From: Apostichopus japonicus
Taxonomy: Eukaryota; Echinodermata; Holothuroidea; Aspidochirotida; Stichopodidae
Reading direction: 5' to 3'
DNA length: 64,000 nt
NCBI RefSeq assembly: GCF_037975245.1
Contig: NC_092579.1
Coordinates: forward strand, 28,642,166 to 28,706,165
A program made the position numbers and the translations under genes. This document shows, one piece after another, positions 27,297 through 40,800 of this stretch. The notes beneath the pieces were generated by a model. That model was not told the DNA's origin, made no database searches, and worked only from the letters and a program-made list of their open reading frames with translations. Numbering within the stretch: position 1 is the first letter of the stretch; every line of letters starts with the position of its first letter.

Positions 27297-28808
27297 CTGC
27301 AACAAGGAAGCAAAAATATGATTAAAACACATGAAATCTATATCATCACTGCTGGGGAGATATGGGTTTTTAAGTTTCCCAACACTTTCTCAACTATTTT
27401 ATATAGTATAACAAACAGGTAAAGAATATACATAACAAAGACGTTTTTCCAAAATAAAAGTTGGTTTCCAAAGTACATCTCGGTCGTTATGGAAGTACCT
27501 TGTGCAAGTTAAAGTATTTACCAGGTTTAACCCCCCCCCCCCCTTCTCGGATGGGAACTCATTTATTGTACGTGTATCTGTAATGGACCCTAGTTTTGTC
27601 CAACGTATAAGTTGCCGGCATTTTACATTTATACTTGATATATAAAGTAAGGCCCATATCATTCAGTAAACTCATCGAAGGTGATTTAACTGTAATGTAT
27701 AAGCTAGACTTGTAAAAATTAGTGCAGCATCACTATAGTGCAAGTACCACTAGAATTCATTAGTACAAGTTCAAGGCTCAAAGTGAGAGGGCGAGTACTT
27801 AATCTTGTACTAAGATCCATGCGATGTTTATAAGATATACCTCGAGTTTGAGTATATACAAATCCAACAGGGCGAGGACGAGTACATACAATTATGCTAG
27901 AATATGAGTACCAACGAGGACTCGTTACGAGAGGCAGAAGAGTACTCAAGGTTGATTCGGGGGGGGGGGGTGGGAGAAATCATTTCAAATAGTGATAAAA
28001 GGTTTCCATATCATGTCGTGTATATGACGTGAATTGGGGTAAAGCATTGAGTTACAATTTTACACGAATAACGTGTGATAAGGTCCTTGTTAGAGAAAAC
28101 CGGTATATTCTGTGTTCGATTCTCTTTCAGATTCGAAGAAACTGCTCCGGGAATTATGTAACTTCAAATACAAATTGAATTGCAGAATTATGCGGTGACA
28201 TGCATTGGTCTCTGTTTTAAAAAAAAAAATTATCGGAATAAAAGATAGCATTTCATAACCATTCGCCTATTCAAAGCGCACCAGGTATACAGGCTGACAA
28301 TGTTCATAAGAGTTACTGATAATAAAACGGTACGTGTGATTACGAACGCAAACTGTCGGAAAGTGGGAAAAAGTTGTGTCCAGATCCAGTCGAGGTAGAT
28401 AAATTATTTTATATGTATGACGTCACCATCAGGCAGTGTTTGATTAATTAACCTTAAACAATGCACACACCCAAAAAAACGCAATACAATATGATGTCCC
28501 GAATAGACTCTTTTGTATATATAGGCCTGAAACGTAATATCATTTTACTTTAAAATCCCAAATAATCTGCACAAGTTTCACCAAATTTTCACTGATATCA
28601 TGCAGAATGCGAACGAATGAAAAATTTTTAAAAATGTTGGCAAGCGGTTCATGTCTCTTAAAGACACCTGTAACCATGACAATAGCTCATTGCTGGCCGT
28701 TGCGTGACATTGTGTGGTAAATATCACCTACATTAGCAAGCCAGGTTTCTCGAAAATTACTTCGTCTAAAATACCAACGATTTTAATAAGAAAAAAAAAT
28801 TGTCACTT

Positions 28809-28844
28809 TGATGAATTTGATGAATTTAATGAATTTGATGAATA
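28809..28844 (+). repeat. 9-bp tandem repeat (TGATGAATT) x4
   Basis: Four consecutive units, the third with TAATGAATT and the last ending TGATGAATA. Confidence 0.85.
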
Positions 28845-30573
28845 AACAAACTTGATTTCATCATCATTTGCTGCCGTTGTTTAGATGAAGCTCTCTGGGA
28901 AAAAAATAGAGCAAAAACTAGGGAGTTTTTTTTTTATCAGCCAGACTAGAAAGCACTATGGCGTTCAATGGACGGTTGTTGTTAAGTGTAGCAAACTCAT
29001 ATACAGCCAAACCTGGTTGTCCGGCCTATCACTGTAGTATAGCAGACATACCGAAGGGCGTCCAATTATACATTGTGTGAATATCTCACGAATAGTGCAG
29101 ACAACTATATGAGGCTAACAGTTACGTCCCAATGTCCCCTCATAAGAAAACTAGCAACATGCCCACCTTCCTACCCCCCCCCACCCCTTGTGGCCTCCTC
29201 CCGCATTGACTAACGAATTCGTAGTCCTACACTTTACTTCAAGTTCTTGAATACTGCGCTAACACACAAAAACTTTTTCACGGAGCCTGAGTTCAACATT
29301 TTGCAGCCCGTGCATCAAAAAATTCCGGGCAATAAAGAGTTTAAAGATTAAATTTCTTGGCACCAGAGCTTTGGTTTTCCAACAAATTCCATCGAAACCA
29401 ACTTGGGTGACGGCATGGTTGAAAGAAAGTTCATAAAGGATTTTTGATGTTTTATGGTTTTCATGGGTCTATACCCCGACTGAATTTTTTAACTCGTGAC
29501 ATAATAATTATAAAAAAAAAAATAATAATCTCAACCGATCGAGGACCATGACAGGTAGCGTCACGCTGATATTGGGCATGAGTCTCCGGCTGTCTCGCTC
29601 TCCCCTCTGTGGTTACCAGGTATGCATGAAGTCTACACGCATATCATGTACAGGTGGTGGGCATGCGGCCGGAAAGCTTGACACTTTTTGGCATGTTCAC
29701 ATGCACTTGTGTTATGCAATCGCGCACGTAAACCGGTGACGGTTGGAAATTGTTGAACCCTCTCCGTGACTGAAGTGACATCGGGGGTATAAAAAGTCAT
29801 AGTGACTATGATATGAGCAAGTGAAACAAGACGAGTTTGTTTGTTCGTTTTACAGGAGACACGAACACAAACTCCACCATCATGATTGGTCTATACCTTA
29901 CAGAGATATATACTGTAATGAATATATGCCTCCCCTAGCAGGCATAAGAAAAAAATGTTATCCAATTTTTGAGATTTCGCAGGGTTTAGTGCTTCTTTAA
30001 TAAAAAGACTCGAGGCAGAAGTCTTGACCAAGTCTAAAATAGGACACTATCGAACGATATTTGATTATTTTCCTGTTTGTTTGCTAGTTTTTTTTGTTTT
30101 TTTTGGTTTGTTTTTACTTTAATTTATTACATTATTTTATCCTTTTTTTCCTGTAATAGAGATGGGTTTTGCCAACTCTGATGCTAAACTATATTGAATT
30201 CTAAACGTGACACAAATTACTGACATTGATTCATTTTCAACCGTACTGTTCGGTATTTCACCTAGCTTGAAGAAATATGAAGCGCCGAGAAAGTGTTTGA
30301 GAAGTGAAAGGTTTACTAACCTCATCATGACACTCTGACGTCATGAAAATAGTTATAAAAATAAAAATGACAAAACTCCAAGATACGAGATTTGAACCAC
30401 GATGCCTTCCAAATGGAGCACTATTTGCATTAATTAGCTACGTTGGGGATGGGGTGGGAGTTTGGTGGGTGGGTGGGGTGTTCATGACGAGTATTTCATA
30501 TAGGCTAAACTATAAAATGACAGCTTTAACAGACACGTCTATACTTTAACTAACACCTTAGTTACAGTGTATA

Positions 30574-30669
30574 TGTTCCGCGCAATTTACCGATCTGCGC
30601 TATATCTTAAGATTGCGCTGCGCGTTCTTAAAATCCTATAATTGCGCACCGATCTGAAGATTGCGCAAG
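30574..30669 (+). repeat. Left terminal inverted repeat
   Basis: A 96-bp arm pairing with 31858-31951. Differences are a few substitutions and a two-base length change near CTATATCTTAAGATT versus CTATCTCAAGATT, so the arms have diverged only modestly. Confidence 0.8.
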
Positions 30670-31599
30670 GCCCGTCTTGCGCGTTTTATCGATACTGCGC
30701 TATCTTGCGATCGTAGCTGTATGGAGTATCTGAATCAAATGATGGTGTCGGTACCTCATTAATTTTCTGCAACACTCAACTGACGTCATCATCAATCCTA
30801 TGGGATGCCAAGGTGGAGATAATTCAGATCAGTTCGTAGGTATTATAAGTACTTAAAGGGACGGCTATAGGCAGTTTTTTTTTTTCTTAAATGTTTTTCT
30901 TTATTTCGCAATAAAAGTTGTATAGCCTACAAAAAGAGTCCCTCTAAAACATCAGTTTTCATTGGGCATGTTGATTTCCTTTTTGATAGGGATCAATTTT
31001 GTCTAATTCATGCATGTTCTAAGAATTATTCATTAGTTTTTCAGGTTGAACTGTGACACTACTATAGGACAGCACTAAAGAAGATCAGCAACCAGTCTCC
31101 TTTTTCAGTCGGATTTCATCATTCTTATTAATCGATGTCCTCTCTGTCTAAGGATCTATTAAAACACATCCTGTCAATGATTAGAGTTTAAGAAATTCAT
31201 GTAATAAAAAAAAATCCTGTCAATTGTGTTAACAGGTTCTTTATTTACAGTACAACACATAAAAACTAAAAACATTGGAATTCTCAATGCAGTGGCTGGC
31301 AACATTTATACAATATATAGATAATTTCAAGCTTACAGGATCATACAATGTATGATATTCGTCTTCATTCCCAATGTTAGGCCTAGTTTTGGCACTCAGC
31401 ACTGGTATATAGCGGGTGCCGATCGTAGCTGACAATGTCGTCTAGCAGAAAAGCTTTCTCTTGTTGCAATTTACTTTCACATTGCGAAGAGAACAGTAAA
31501 TAGGAGAAGCCAAAGTCAACAAATGATGGATGGAAGCTTTAACTTTGTTTTTTTTTCCAGTATTTGCAATTCACATTTCGTTTTTCTTAAAATAAAAAA

Positions 31600-31723
31600 T
31601 AGTACCGAAATTCGGTCGGAAAAGACCGATTTCGGTCTAAAACCATTTTTCGCCATTTTCGCGAACGTTTAAACGAACGAAAAATCGGCTGTTTAAGTCT
31701 TTAAACGAAAACTCACAGCCCTA
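31600..31723 (-). mobile_element. hAT-like end nested in the inverted-repeat element
   Basis: Read on the minus strand it begins TAGGGCTGTGAGTTTTCG and continues with repeated TTCG/TTTAAACG motifs, then AGACCGA..TCGGTCT inverted repeats. TAGGGCTGT is a common hAT MITE terminus. The opposite end was not found; boundaries are approximate. Confidence 0.25.
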
Positions 31724-31857
31724 ATGGCTACCCATATTTATTCATTTTGTGTTGCGTAGAATTTGGTGTGTTTGATATAAAGAAAAACCTTGACCCTTCC
31801 TGCCATGTTCTTTCCCGTATAGGCCTACAGTTAACACTAGCAGCTTGCTATTAACAG

Positions 31858-31951
31858 CTTGCGCAATCTTAAGATCGGTGCGCAATTATAGGACCCTAAG
31901 AACGCGCAGCGCAATCTTGAGATAGCGCAGATCGGTAAATTGCGCGGAACA
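31858..31951 (-). repeat. Right terminal inverted repeat
   Basis: A 94-bp arm, the reverse complement of 30574-30669 with a handful of differences. Confidence 0.8.
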
Positions 31952-31959
31952 TGTACATT

Positions 31960-34900
31960 GCAAGCATAAGCGTGTGTTATATGCTGTAACAAAATCCAAT
32001 TTAAAGATTAAAAAACGTCTTCCCTAAAATATTACTCTTTGTTTCTTTTGCAAAATGATGGGGATGGAGCAGTTGGTCGAGGGGGGGGGGGGGTGGAGGG
32101 ACTAATTGGTTGTGTGTTTTTGTACTTTCATTTTGAGAGGGTGATTTTCACAAACTTGAAGTACAACTTACCCACACATCGGGTTTTTTTTTGGGGGGTT
32201 CTATTTTTGAAGGTGTACTTGAATCACCTTAAAATTATGAGGTCAGACGATTATGACCTAACATCCCCTCCAGCTCATCTGTTGATCTATTTATACTTCT
32301 ATCTAAAACTCAAGGTCGTTCATGTAATCCACTTATAACTTGTCTGTTTTCTCGATTTTATCTGCTCCAAGTTTTCAAATGTTATATATAGCATCGGAAG
32401 AAATACATGTTGAAAGAATAGCTTTTTTTTTTCTTCAAAAAAGGAAAAAAAGAATACGAGACATCTACTGGTGTTAATACACAGTGTCCTAGTTTTTGCC
32501 TGCTGAAATAAATAATATCTTGTCAACTTTATTTTAAATGTCATATTTCAGAGCGGTGGAGGGGGCGGGTGGGGGGGGGGGTATCAGTGCAGATGGAAAT
32601 TCTGTCCACGTTTCAACTCAGACTTTGCGGCCATTATGTTATAATTCCTCCCTTAGTCCGTATTTGTAGAATATCTAGTAACAAAGTTAAAACAACTGTA
32701 CCATCTAAAAGCTCCGCGTGCGTAGGTGCAGCTCTTAAGAACTAGGATGTTTTTGATCTACACTCGCGAGGTCAATGCGATGTCACTTCTACGCTTCCTT
32801 ACTGTTTGGCAAGGTTCCCTATATGTAACGTCACCTGAACTGGCCTAGAACTTAACTACAGTAGGGGGGGGGGGGAGGGGGTGGGAGGAGGAAGTAAACG
32901 GCCTTGAGACAAATATTATCATATACAAATAAAATAATCATCCACGACAGGCATGGACACCAATTTCTTTACACTGTGAAAATAGAGACGCGGAAAGGGG
33001 TAGTAGGCCTAGACTATTATTTCTTCCGTTCTCTTTCCTGTTTTTTTCCTTATTCTTTTTTACTTTCTTATTCGTTTTCTTCTCAAAATAATGAGTTCAT
33101 TGCCTTTTTTTCCCCCCTTCAGTTCGGTGCTCAATAATATGTGTTTATTTCAAAGATTCTGGCGAAAATAATGAACCCACTTCTTGAAAAACAACCTAGT
33201 TCTGAATAACAACTAACAACTGGTTTCCATTTCATTGTCCCGACTATGTGATAACATTGGTAGTGATCGGCGCCTACCTCGATGAAAAGTAAATAACCAC
33301 ATATGAATATTCATAATAATAGTAAACAATCATAATAATTGTCATTCAAAGTTTGGGACGTTGTCTGATCTTGGCGTTATCTAACGGAGACAAAGTTGCC
33401 TACATTGTCTTGTATACACCGGTAACTCTATACCAGTTAATCAGAATGTGCCCGCTGTTTTTTCCCCTCGTGTTTCGCGACTTCCCTCTGAAAATAGTTG
33501 CATGGGTGCATGATAAGTCACATATTTGATTAATACTACCATAAAGGGGTGGTCCTGATGGGGAGGTTGGTCACTATAACATTTACTCACGCAAAGAGTT
33601 ATTCTTGATTGGACTTATAAGTAACACGGATTAGATCATATGTTAATTTAAAAAAAATACGGTGTTTGAAAATTATGTAACCAACGGGTCATATTTTTAT
33701 GGACAATGGGCAAGTACATGTTGGTATTTGTAGGACACACGGAGAGAAACATTGAACATGTCAACAGCTTATGTGTGTTGAAGGAAACGTTTACTGTAGT
33801 ATAATTAACAAACGAAAAAGTTAGAAATACGCCCCCTGGTAGGACACGCACGTATATCTTCGATATTAATAACTGTGGCTTATATAGCATACACAACATG
33901 AATGCCATATTGATATACAAACTACATCATCAAAAGTTAAATGGTCTAAAAGTCATTTAGAACTATTTCTTTTGACTTGATAAACGCTACCCCATCAGTG
34001 GAAAATCTGAAACGTTGGCCATTCAATGTAGGTCCTACATATGTTGAGTTTTTCCATAACTTTCCGGACCATAACGATTGAGAATTTTAGCAACTGACGG
34101 AATTCCACACATGTTCGTTACTTTGTCAACAAACCTCAAGGGTTAACACACTTCCCAAATTGCGCTTCCAACTGGGCCTAAAAGTGGGTATACAATTGTG
34201 GGTCCAATTTATCGCCTCAAATGTTTTTAATAATCACATAGACATCTATATTTGTCATTAGGCATCCGTCTACAACCAACTCCTGTTTGGTAACAAACCT
34301 AAAAAAAAAGTGTTCTCTCATTTGCCTGTTTTATCACTTTCCGACCTATAAAGATGCCAAACTATATGATTAATGTATATAACGTGTTCACTCTGCATGC
34401 TTTCAATCTTTCAACGAAGTCACACGAACGCCACCCCCTCGCGTTGGTGAGATCTCTCACCGTAATCCGTCTGAAAACATTTTTTGTTATATATTTTTTC
34501 TTTTCTTTTCTTTTCTAAAAGTGTCATTCAATATATTTAGGCTTGATCACTTACCCCCTTCAAACATCTAAAGTATAAACAATGTCGATCGGGTTATCTT
34601 ATGATATTTGTGTCTGAGATGTAAACTAAACAGAAGACTTGGGTGGGGGGGGGGGGGTGGTGAACGAGGAGGGGCGGGGAGACAAGAAAGAAAGAAGAAT
34701 ATGATGGAAATGAACCGTCATTGTGGAACAACAGTTTGTGCACGAGTTGCAAATCTATACCAGGTCAAGAGATTTGAAGTGAGTCCCTAACCTACTTTTG
34801 TTTAAAGTCACGTCGAGGATAAGACCTTTCCATTTATTCATGACATCCCTGGATAAAAACCGCTGGGGACATCGTTGCCTATGATTGCGCTCAGATTGCA

Positions 34901-35079
34901 CGTAATATTTCAACGTTGTTTTATATATGTCAGGGAGTACCCTCTGCACCTGCATGTTTGCAAAAGTAGGGTAAAACGTCCCAGGGAGCCGATCATACGA
35001 AGACATATACACTTTCCAACTGTACAAACAATAAGTAGGTTAAAAAGTGTTTCATCAGTAATCAGCAATTTTAAAGAAT

Positions 35080-35132
<53 letters not shown>

Positions 35133-36466
35133 GGACAACATAATAAATTAAGTGAAACTATTGTATAGGTAATAGGTATTGATTATCGTGTATAGTGTAG
35201 GAATGCATGCACTCTTCGCAGCACCCTAATCACCCTCCTTTCACCCCGTATATCTTCACTGGCGTCGGTACCCAGGTTGGCCCCCGGGGCAAATTGTGTC
35301 ACCGAGCCCCGATTTTGTTTTTATCTCAAAACATTATCAAACTCAGAAGACACTAATCTTTGTCCAATATTTTTTTTGGTTCCACCAATATCTTCCAATC
35401 GTCCTAACCCCACTCCCCGGCCGGACCCCGATGATGTCGTCCCTGACCTCCTCCTCATCTCTATTCTCATCAGGCCTGAACATCCTCACCTAGTAGTTCG
35501 ATCACACATTTCTTTGGGAGGAAAAACTCCGTAGGTTTTATAATATTGGTTGCCAACTGCAAACCCTGCTTTAACTTTAGCCTGCGCTGCTAGTCCTTGT
35601 TTTTAATCATTTGGAATGTATTAGTATTTTTCTTTGCTTAATTAATAAAGCCTTTCTGTCAAAACGTCTTCCCAAATATGTATGATGAATGTCATAGTAC
35701 CTCTGGTTAAAATAAAATATGAAATCGTTTTTTATTTAAGCATAATTATGATGCGTGAAATGTATCCATGTGCGTACCGTGCATACGCAGGCCCGCGTGC
35801 AGCTATGCATACTATACGGGATCATTACATCGTTCAAGTTTAAGATCAAGGACTTATCAACGAAGGTTGGTGTGACGTCATGCATAGTATGGCGAACTGC
35901 TGAATAGTTTTTCACATATTGTTGATGCCAATAGTCTATCCTCCCCGACCCTTAACTTACCTCTTCGCCCGGAATACCAACCCCTCTCTTCGGAATCCCC
36001 CCCCCCCTCTCCTCTCCGCCTGCTTCACGCACGCACACCTTTGCTTTCAAAACAACAACCTTAAAACAGTTTTTATTTTAGTACCTTTCATAAATCCTTG
36101 TCCATGAACTGCGTGAATCTCTGAGTATAGCGTATATTGTTATGTTCGTTCCACTAATATTCATCGCGGCGATATTTTTTAATTGAGAAGGAGTAAAGCT
36201 TCCAATTTTCTAATATCCTTGCAGTGGGAGGTCAAGAAACGCTTGGGTTTCCATTTCTTATTCTTTTTTCCCCGGCCAGAATAGAATTAACACAAGGTCA
36301 TTTATTTACAGGGATCTTTGTCAAAACAAGATTATCAACAAAATAGCAGGATAACAAACAAATAGAAAACGGAAACATATTCGTCTTAATACGCTTAAGT
36401 ACTTCCTGAACAATATCAAAGGTACATTCACAAAGGCAAAGACGTACTTGAGGGCGGTGACCGGTG

Positions 36467-36513
<47 letters not shown>

Positions 36514-37268
36514 AACTAATCCCCTATTTCCTGTCGTAGAGGTGTCACTTTAAATACAGCACGAAACGAAGCTGCGTGTGAGCTTTCTGAAGTCGCTTGT
36601 CACCGTTGATGTATCATATACTTACCGATATCATAGTTTATGTTTAACACGAGTATACATTCCCCTGACTCCAGGGGGTGGGTCAGACACCCTGGGTTCA
36701 TCATGGATCAGATGGTTACGTTTGTTGTCAAAACGTCAGTTTCTTTTGTTTGAATTTCGTGAAGTAAAAAAAAAAAAAACATATTGGAAGAAGAAGGCGA
36801 AATGAGAAATTAAGAAGTAGGTTCTGGTATAGTGTTCTGGTATAGTGTGGTTCAAAAACATATGCAAAACCGTTAGGTGTGCTTAGTATCTCTAAATTTG
36901 AGAATTAGTTGCATCAGCGGAGGAGAAAGCTTGTCAAAATTTCATTCGTTTTGGTTTGTGTTCGTAAAGTTAAAAACTTGAAAGCAAGAAAAGAAGAGGG
37001 AAAGTGTATACCTCCATCATATTTAAGGGTCCTGTAGTGTTTTATAAAGTATCTACTAGTATCTGAACTCGTTAGTTTTCCCGGCAAATACAGGCAACTA
37101 CAGGAAATACAGAAAATACAGGAAACTAAAATGGTCTCCTTCAGAAGCTGCTTGATATTCTACCCTCGTCTACAACCCATCAACACACCTTATCCCTACC
37201 ACCCAAGCACCGTCTCCTCTCCCCCCCCCTCTTTCCATGGAGTTGTCAGAGATCCGTTAAGGCTACAT
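31960..37268. other. Intergenic spacer, 32.0-37.3 kb
   Basis: No gene recognised. It holds oligo-G tracts (13 G at 32081-32093, 11 G at 32571-32581, a run near 32866 and another near 34646), (TA)n arrays near 35086-35126 and 36470-36509, a 14-bp tandem pair (GGTTCTGGTATAGT-like) at about 36822-36848 and a weak candidate first exon at 36626-36704. A minus-strand frame at 34755-35027 follows an acceptor-like TTGTTTGTACAG but resembles no known protein. Confidence 0.45.
36626..36704 (-). other. Weak candidate first coding exon
   Basis: On the minus strand, ATG ATG at 36704 follows an in-frame TGA and opens 26 codons (MMNPGCLTHPLESGECILV...) ending exactly at a GATATCG|GTAAGT donor. The donor is strong. 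No downstream exon could be joined with any confidence. Confidence 0.2.
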
Positions 37269-37885
<617 letters not shown>

Positions 37886-40800
37886 AATGTATAGCAGACG
37901 TCGAGAGAATCCCTTATTCACTCTTGTCCATATTACTTTTGTACCGATGTATCCGGAACTTTATCAAGATTACACGTGGTGGCAACGAAGGCCTGTGTGA
38001 CTTTAAAGGCGTAACACTCCCTTGATAAGCAATCTCTGACATCTCCCAGCTTTTCCACGCAACAAACAGACACGCACGCACACAGACACACACATTATAA
38101 GGCTTCGCGTACACATCAGTGAGGAACGTGCCGTCAAGCACATATACACGAGTAGGCTACCTCTTCTGCCCTTTGGGGGGTAACTTCCGCAAATCTCTTT
38201 CGACGAAGTTTTATCTTTGGAGTTTTTGATTTGTCAGGAACTTTGGTATTAGTAAACACAGTCAAAACCAGTGCACGCTATTTCCTGCAAAACTTGCATG
38301 GTCTATATATTTATCTATAGGTTTATTATTATTTATTATTTTTTACAATAAATGTTTACTTACGCCATTCTATTTCAACAACAAGAAAACCTTAGCGTGC
38401 TTGCATGTCCATAAAGTTCTACGGGGGTTCATTCCACTAAATTTGAAGTAGACACGGCAGAAAAAAAAAACAATGCAGAAATTAACCACAGGAGTGCTTA
38501 ACTGCTGTTTCAAAGTCGCATAGTACAGTCGGGATACCAAACAGTTGGACCCAGGAAGAATATAGTGTCAACCATTTTCTATCGCGTATACTGTTTCAAT
38601 AGGAAGCTGTTTTTGAAAATGACATTGTCCTATAGAACAGAAGTTTGTCCCATCGATATACAAACATCCCAAACTGTACATGGAATATTTACTTGCAGAA
38701 TGTGTGTGGGCAATTTGGTCAGTCATTAGCCATGTTTATGGAGTTTGTATTGTCCCCATATTTTACACTGCAGGTTAGAATAATGAAAGAAAAAAAAAAC
38801 TTTTAAAGAAAACCTAAAGTTTGAAAAATTTGAAAATTTTCCAAATTGACCCCAAAAAGTACAATGTTTGAAAGGTTACATTCATTTGACATCGATTAAG
38901 AACTAGCTGCTTTGGTACGGATTGGTAGGACTGTTTGGTAGGACTGTAGTAAAAATGTACCGTACTCGTATACACTCGCGCTTAGAGGTTTGTACTCGTA
39001 CCTAAGGGGACTTATACTAATGAAGTTGGGACTCTACTACCACGATCCAGTCCACTATGTTCCAAAAAAAGGTTTGCATCTTACCTTTTCCGAGGCCCTC
39101 GATTATTTACACAAGCTGTTTTGTCTTCTTTTTTTAAATGCAAATATTATTGAGATATAAGCTGTTATAAAATTTTGTATGATGTGAACAAAATTCGAAA
39201 TCCAAATTTTCAGCTCAATTTTTCAATCCAACTTGATTGAAATTCTGATTGCAATTTTTCAATCAGTGTATAGCTCGGCAAGTGTCTGATGCGAAAAAAA
39301 TCAAAAATATCATATAAAAGGTAAACACACATTTAGTACTTGTTTTTTTTTTTTTTGTTATATTGGAATAGTTTAGTTGACAAAAAATTTTGACCCAAAA
39401 AACAATAATAAAAAATAATAATAAAAAAATAATAATAAAAAAAAATCTAAAATTGTTTATCCATATCTCTTTTATATCGCGAACAAACCTCAGAAAAATT
39501 TGTAAAGTTGCGTGTCTGTTGTAGCTTAGTCACGTTTTGCTAATTCTCTCTCTCTTTCCGGTTTTGTTTATGGAAATGATTTATCCTGCATTTACTTTAG
39601 GTTTAGCTTTTGTGTTACTATAAATAACCGCGCAGGAAGACGATAACGCTGACGTAATGCTGATGTCAGGAGATTTGCCTGGTTTTGTTCGATATCATTT
39701 CAATATAAAAAATGCTTAGTTTCAATTTGTTATGTTGTTACTTGTAAAGGTCAACAAATAACAATATATATATATAAAAAATAAAATAAAATAGGCCTTA
39801 CATAAACAGGCAGACAAACAAACAAACATTATTTTACTAATAATCAATCACAACTTCACAAGATCATGAATTGTTTTCGTGAATTTTTTAGGAAATCTTT
39901 GCGACGTCCCTATTCCACCTACCCATCTCCTATCTTCCCTTCCTCACCCCCTCCCCCCCCCCCCGCCCGCCTGATCCCCATACAAACTCAAGTGACAATA
40001 AACTGTAAGATAAGTCTTTGTTTAGCACGATGAAATAATAAGATGTAAATAATACATACGTAACGTAGCCATGCATGTAAGGCCAGAATTTTATGAGTGG
40101 TGTGGGTGGTGGGCAGGGTGGGCGGGTCGGGCGTGGAGAGAGAGAGATGGGAGAGGTGAGTGTGAGGGGAGAGGAGGGAGATATAATTATCAGTAGGAGG
40201 TATAACTACGAACCACCACCTTCCGATACCTGTTGCGCAACGATTTCCGTAGTCCGACATTTTGTTACGTCCAGTTGTGTACAAAATATATGTTCACACC
40301 ATTCGGTAAAAAACTCGAAACACTTGCACGCAGTCTCTTTTGTTCGTGCTTAACAATAGAAAAAAAAAAGATATTGTAGTTATTTTTTTTTTATTATTTC
40401 ATTGGCTCATTGCTAAGCTTGCAAATCTTAACTAAACAAATACCCTGTCACGCAATTTTGAAATTAAAGGCACACATCGATATTAAATTAAGCGTAAACC
40501 TTTGATAAGTGTGTAAGATTTCTATAAGCTTTGCCTGTATTTGATCACACGCCATTTAAACAGATCCGTCCTATTGTTTGCTTATAGAAGTAATAATACA
40601 AGCCAATCAGTCCTCATTTAAGAAGAAAGAAAAAAAAACATTAGTGGTTTTATGTATAGTGACGTGTGATTTTGTAAATTATGGCTTATAGGGAAAACAT
40701 TTGTTTCATTTTCAGCTAAGGTCGTTTGGAAAAGAAAAACACGACACCCAAGAAATAATTATTTGTTCATTTATTTTTCTTATTTGTGTGTGTGTGTGCG

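Larger units (their letters stand above)
23040..30560. other. Intergenic spacer, 23.0-30.6 kb
   Basis: Mostly unique AT-rich sequence. It holds C-rich patches (23320-23400, 24350-24400), oligo-G/C tracts (26093-26102, 27531-27543, 27960-27970), a candidate minus-strand exon at 27136-27296, a second weaker one at about 24412-24644, octamer-containing repeats at 25024-25388 and a small 9-bp repeat at 28809-28844. A pogo-like motif at about 28998-29030 (TACAGCCAAACCTGGTTGTCCGG) has no partner end. Confidence 0.45.
30574..31951. mobile_element. Non-autonomous inverted-repeat DNA transposon (foldback/MITE-like), about 1.38 kb
   Basis: The element is bounded by inverted repeats of about 95 bp, both beginning TGTTCCGCGCAATTTACCGA when read inwards. 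Each arm contains repeated short GCGC-centred motifs (ATTGCGC, GATCTGCGC, TTGCGC), which look like sub-terminal transposase sites. The left arm is followed by a hairpin, GCGCAAG...CTTGCGC. Immediately outside are TGTATA (left, 30568-30573) and TGTACA (right, 31952-31957). These could be a 6-bp target duplication with one change, or a palindromic extension of the repeat. The interior has no transposase frame, so it would need a partner element. The superfamily was not recognised. Confidence 0.75.

Noticed and set aside
28998-29044. pogo/Tigger-like terminal repeat (TACAGCCAAACCTGGTTGTCCGG)
   Set aside because: No inverted partner was found within several kb, so no element can be delimited.
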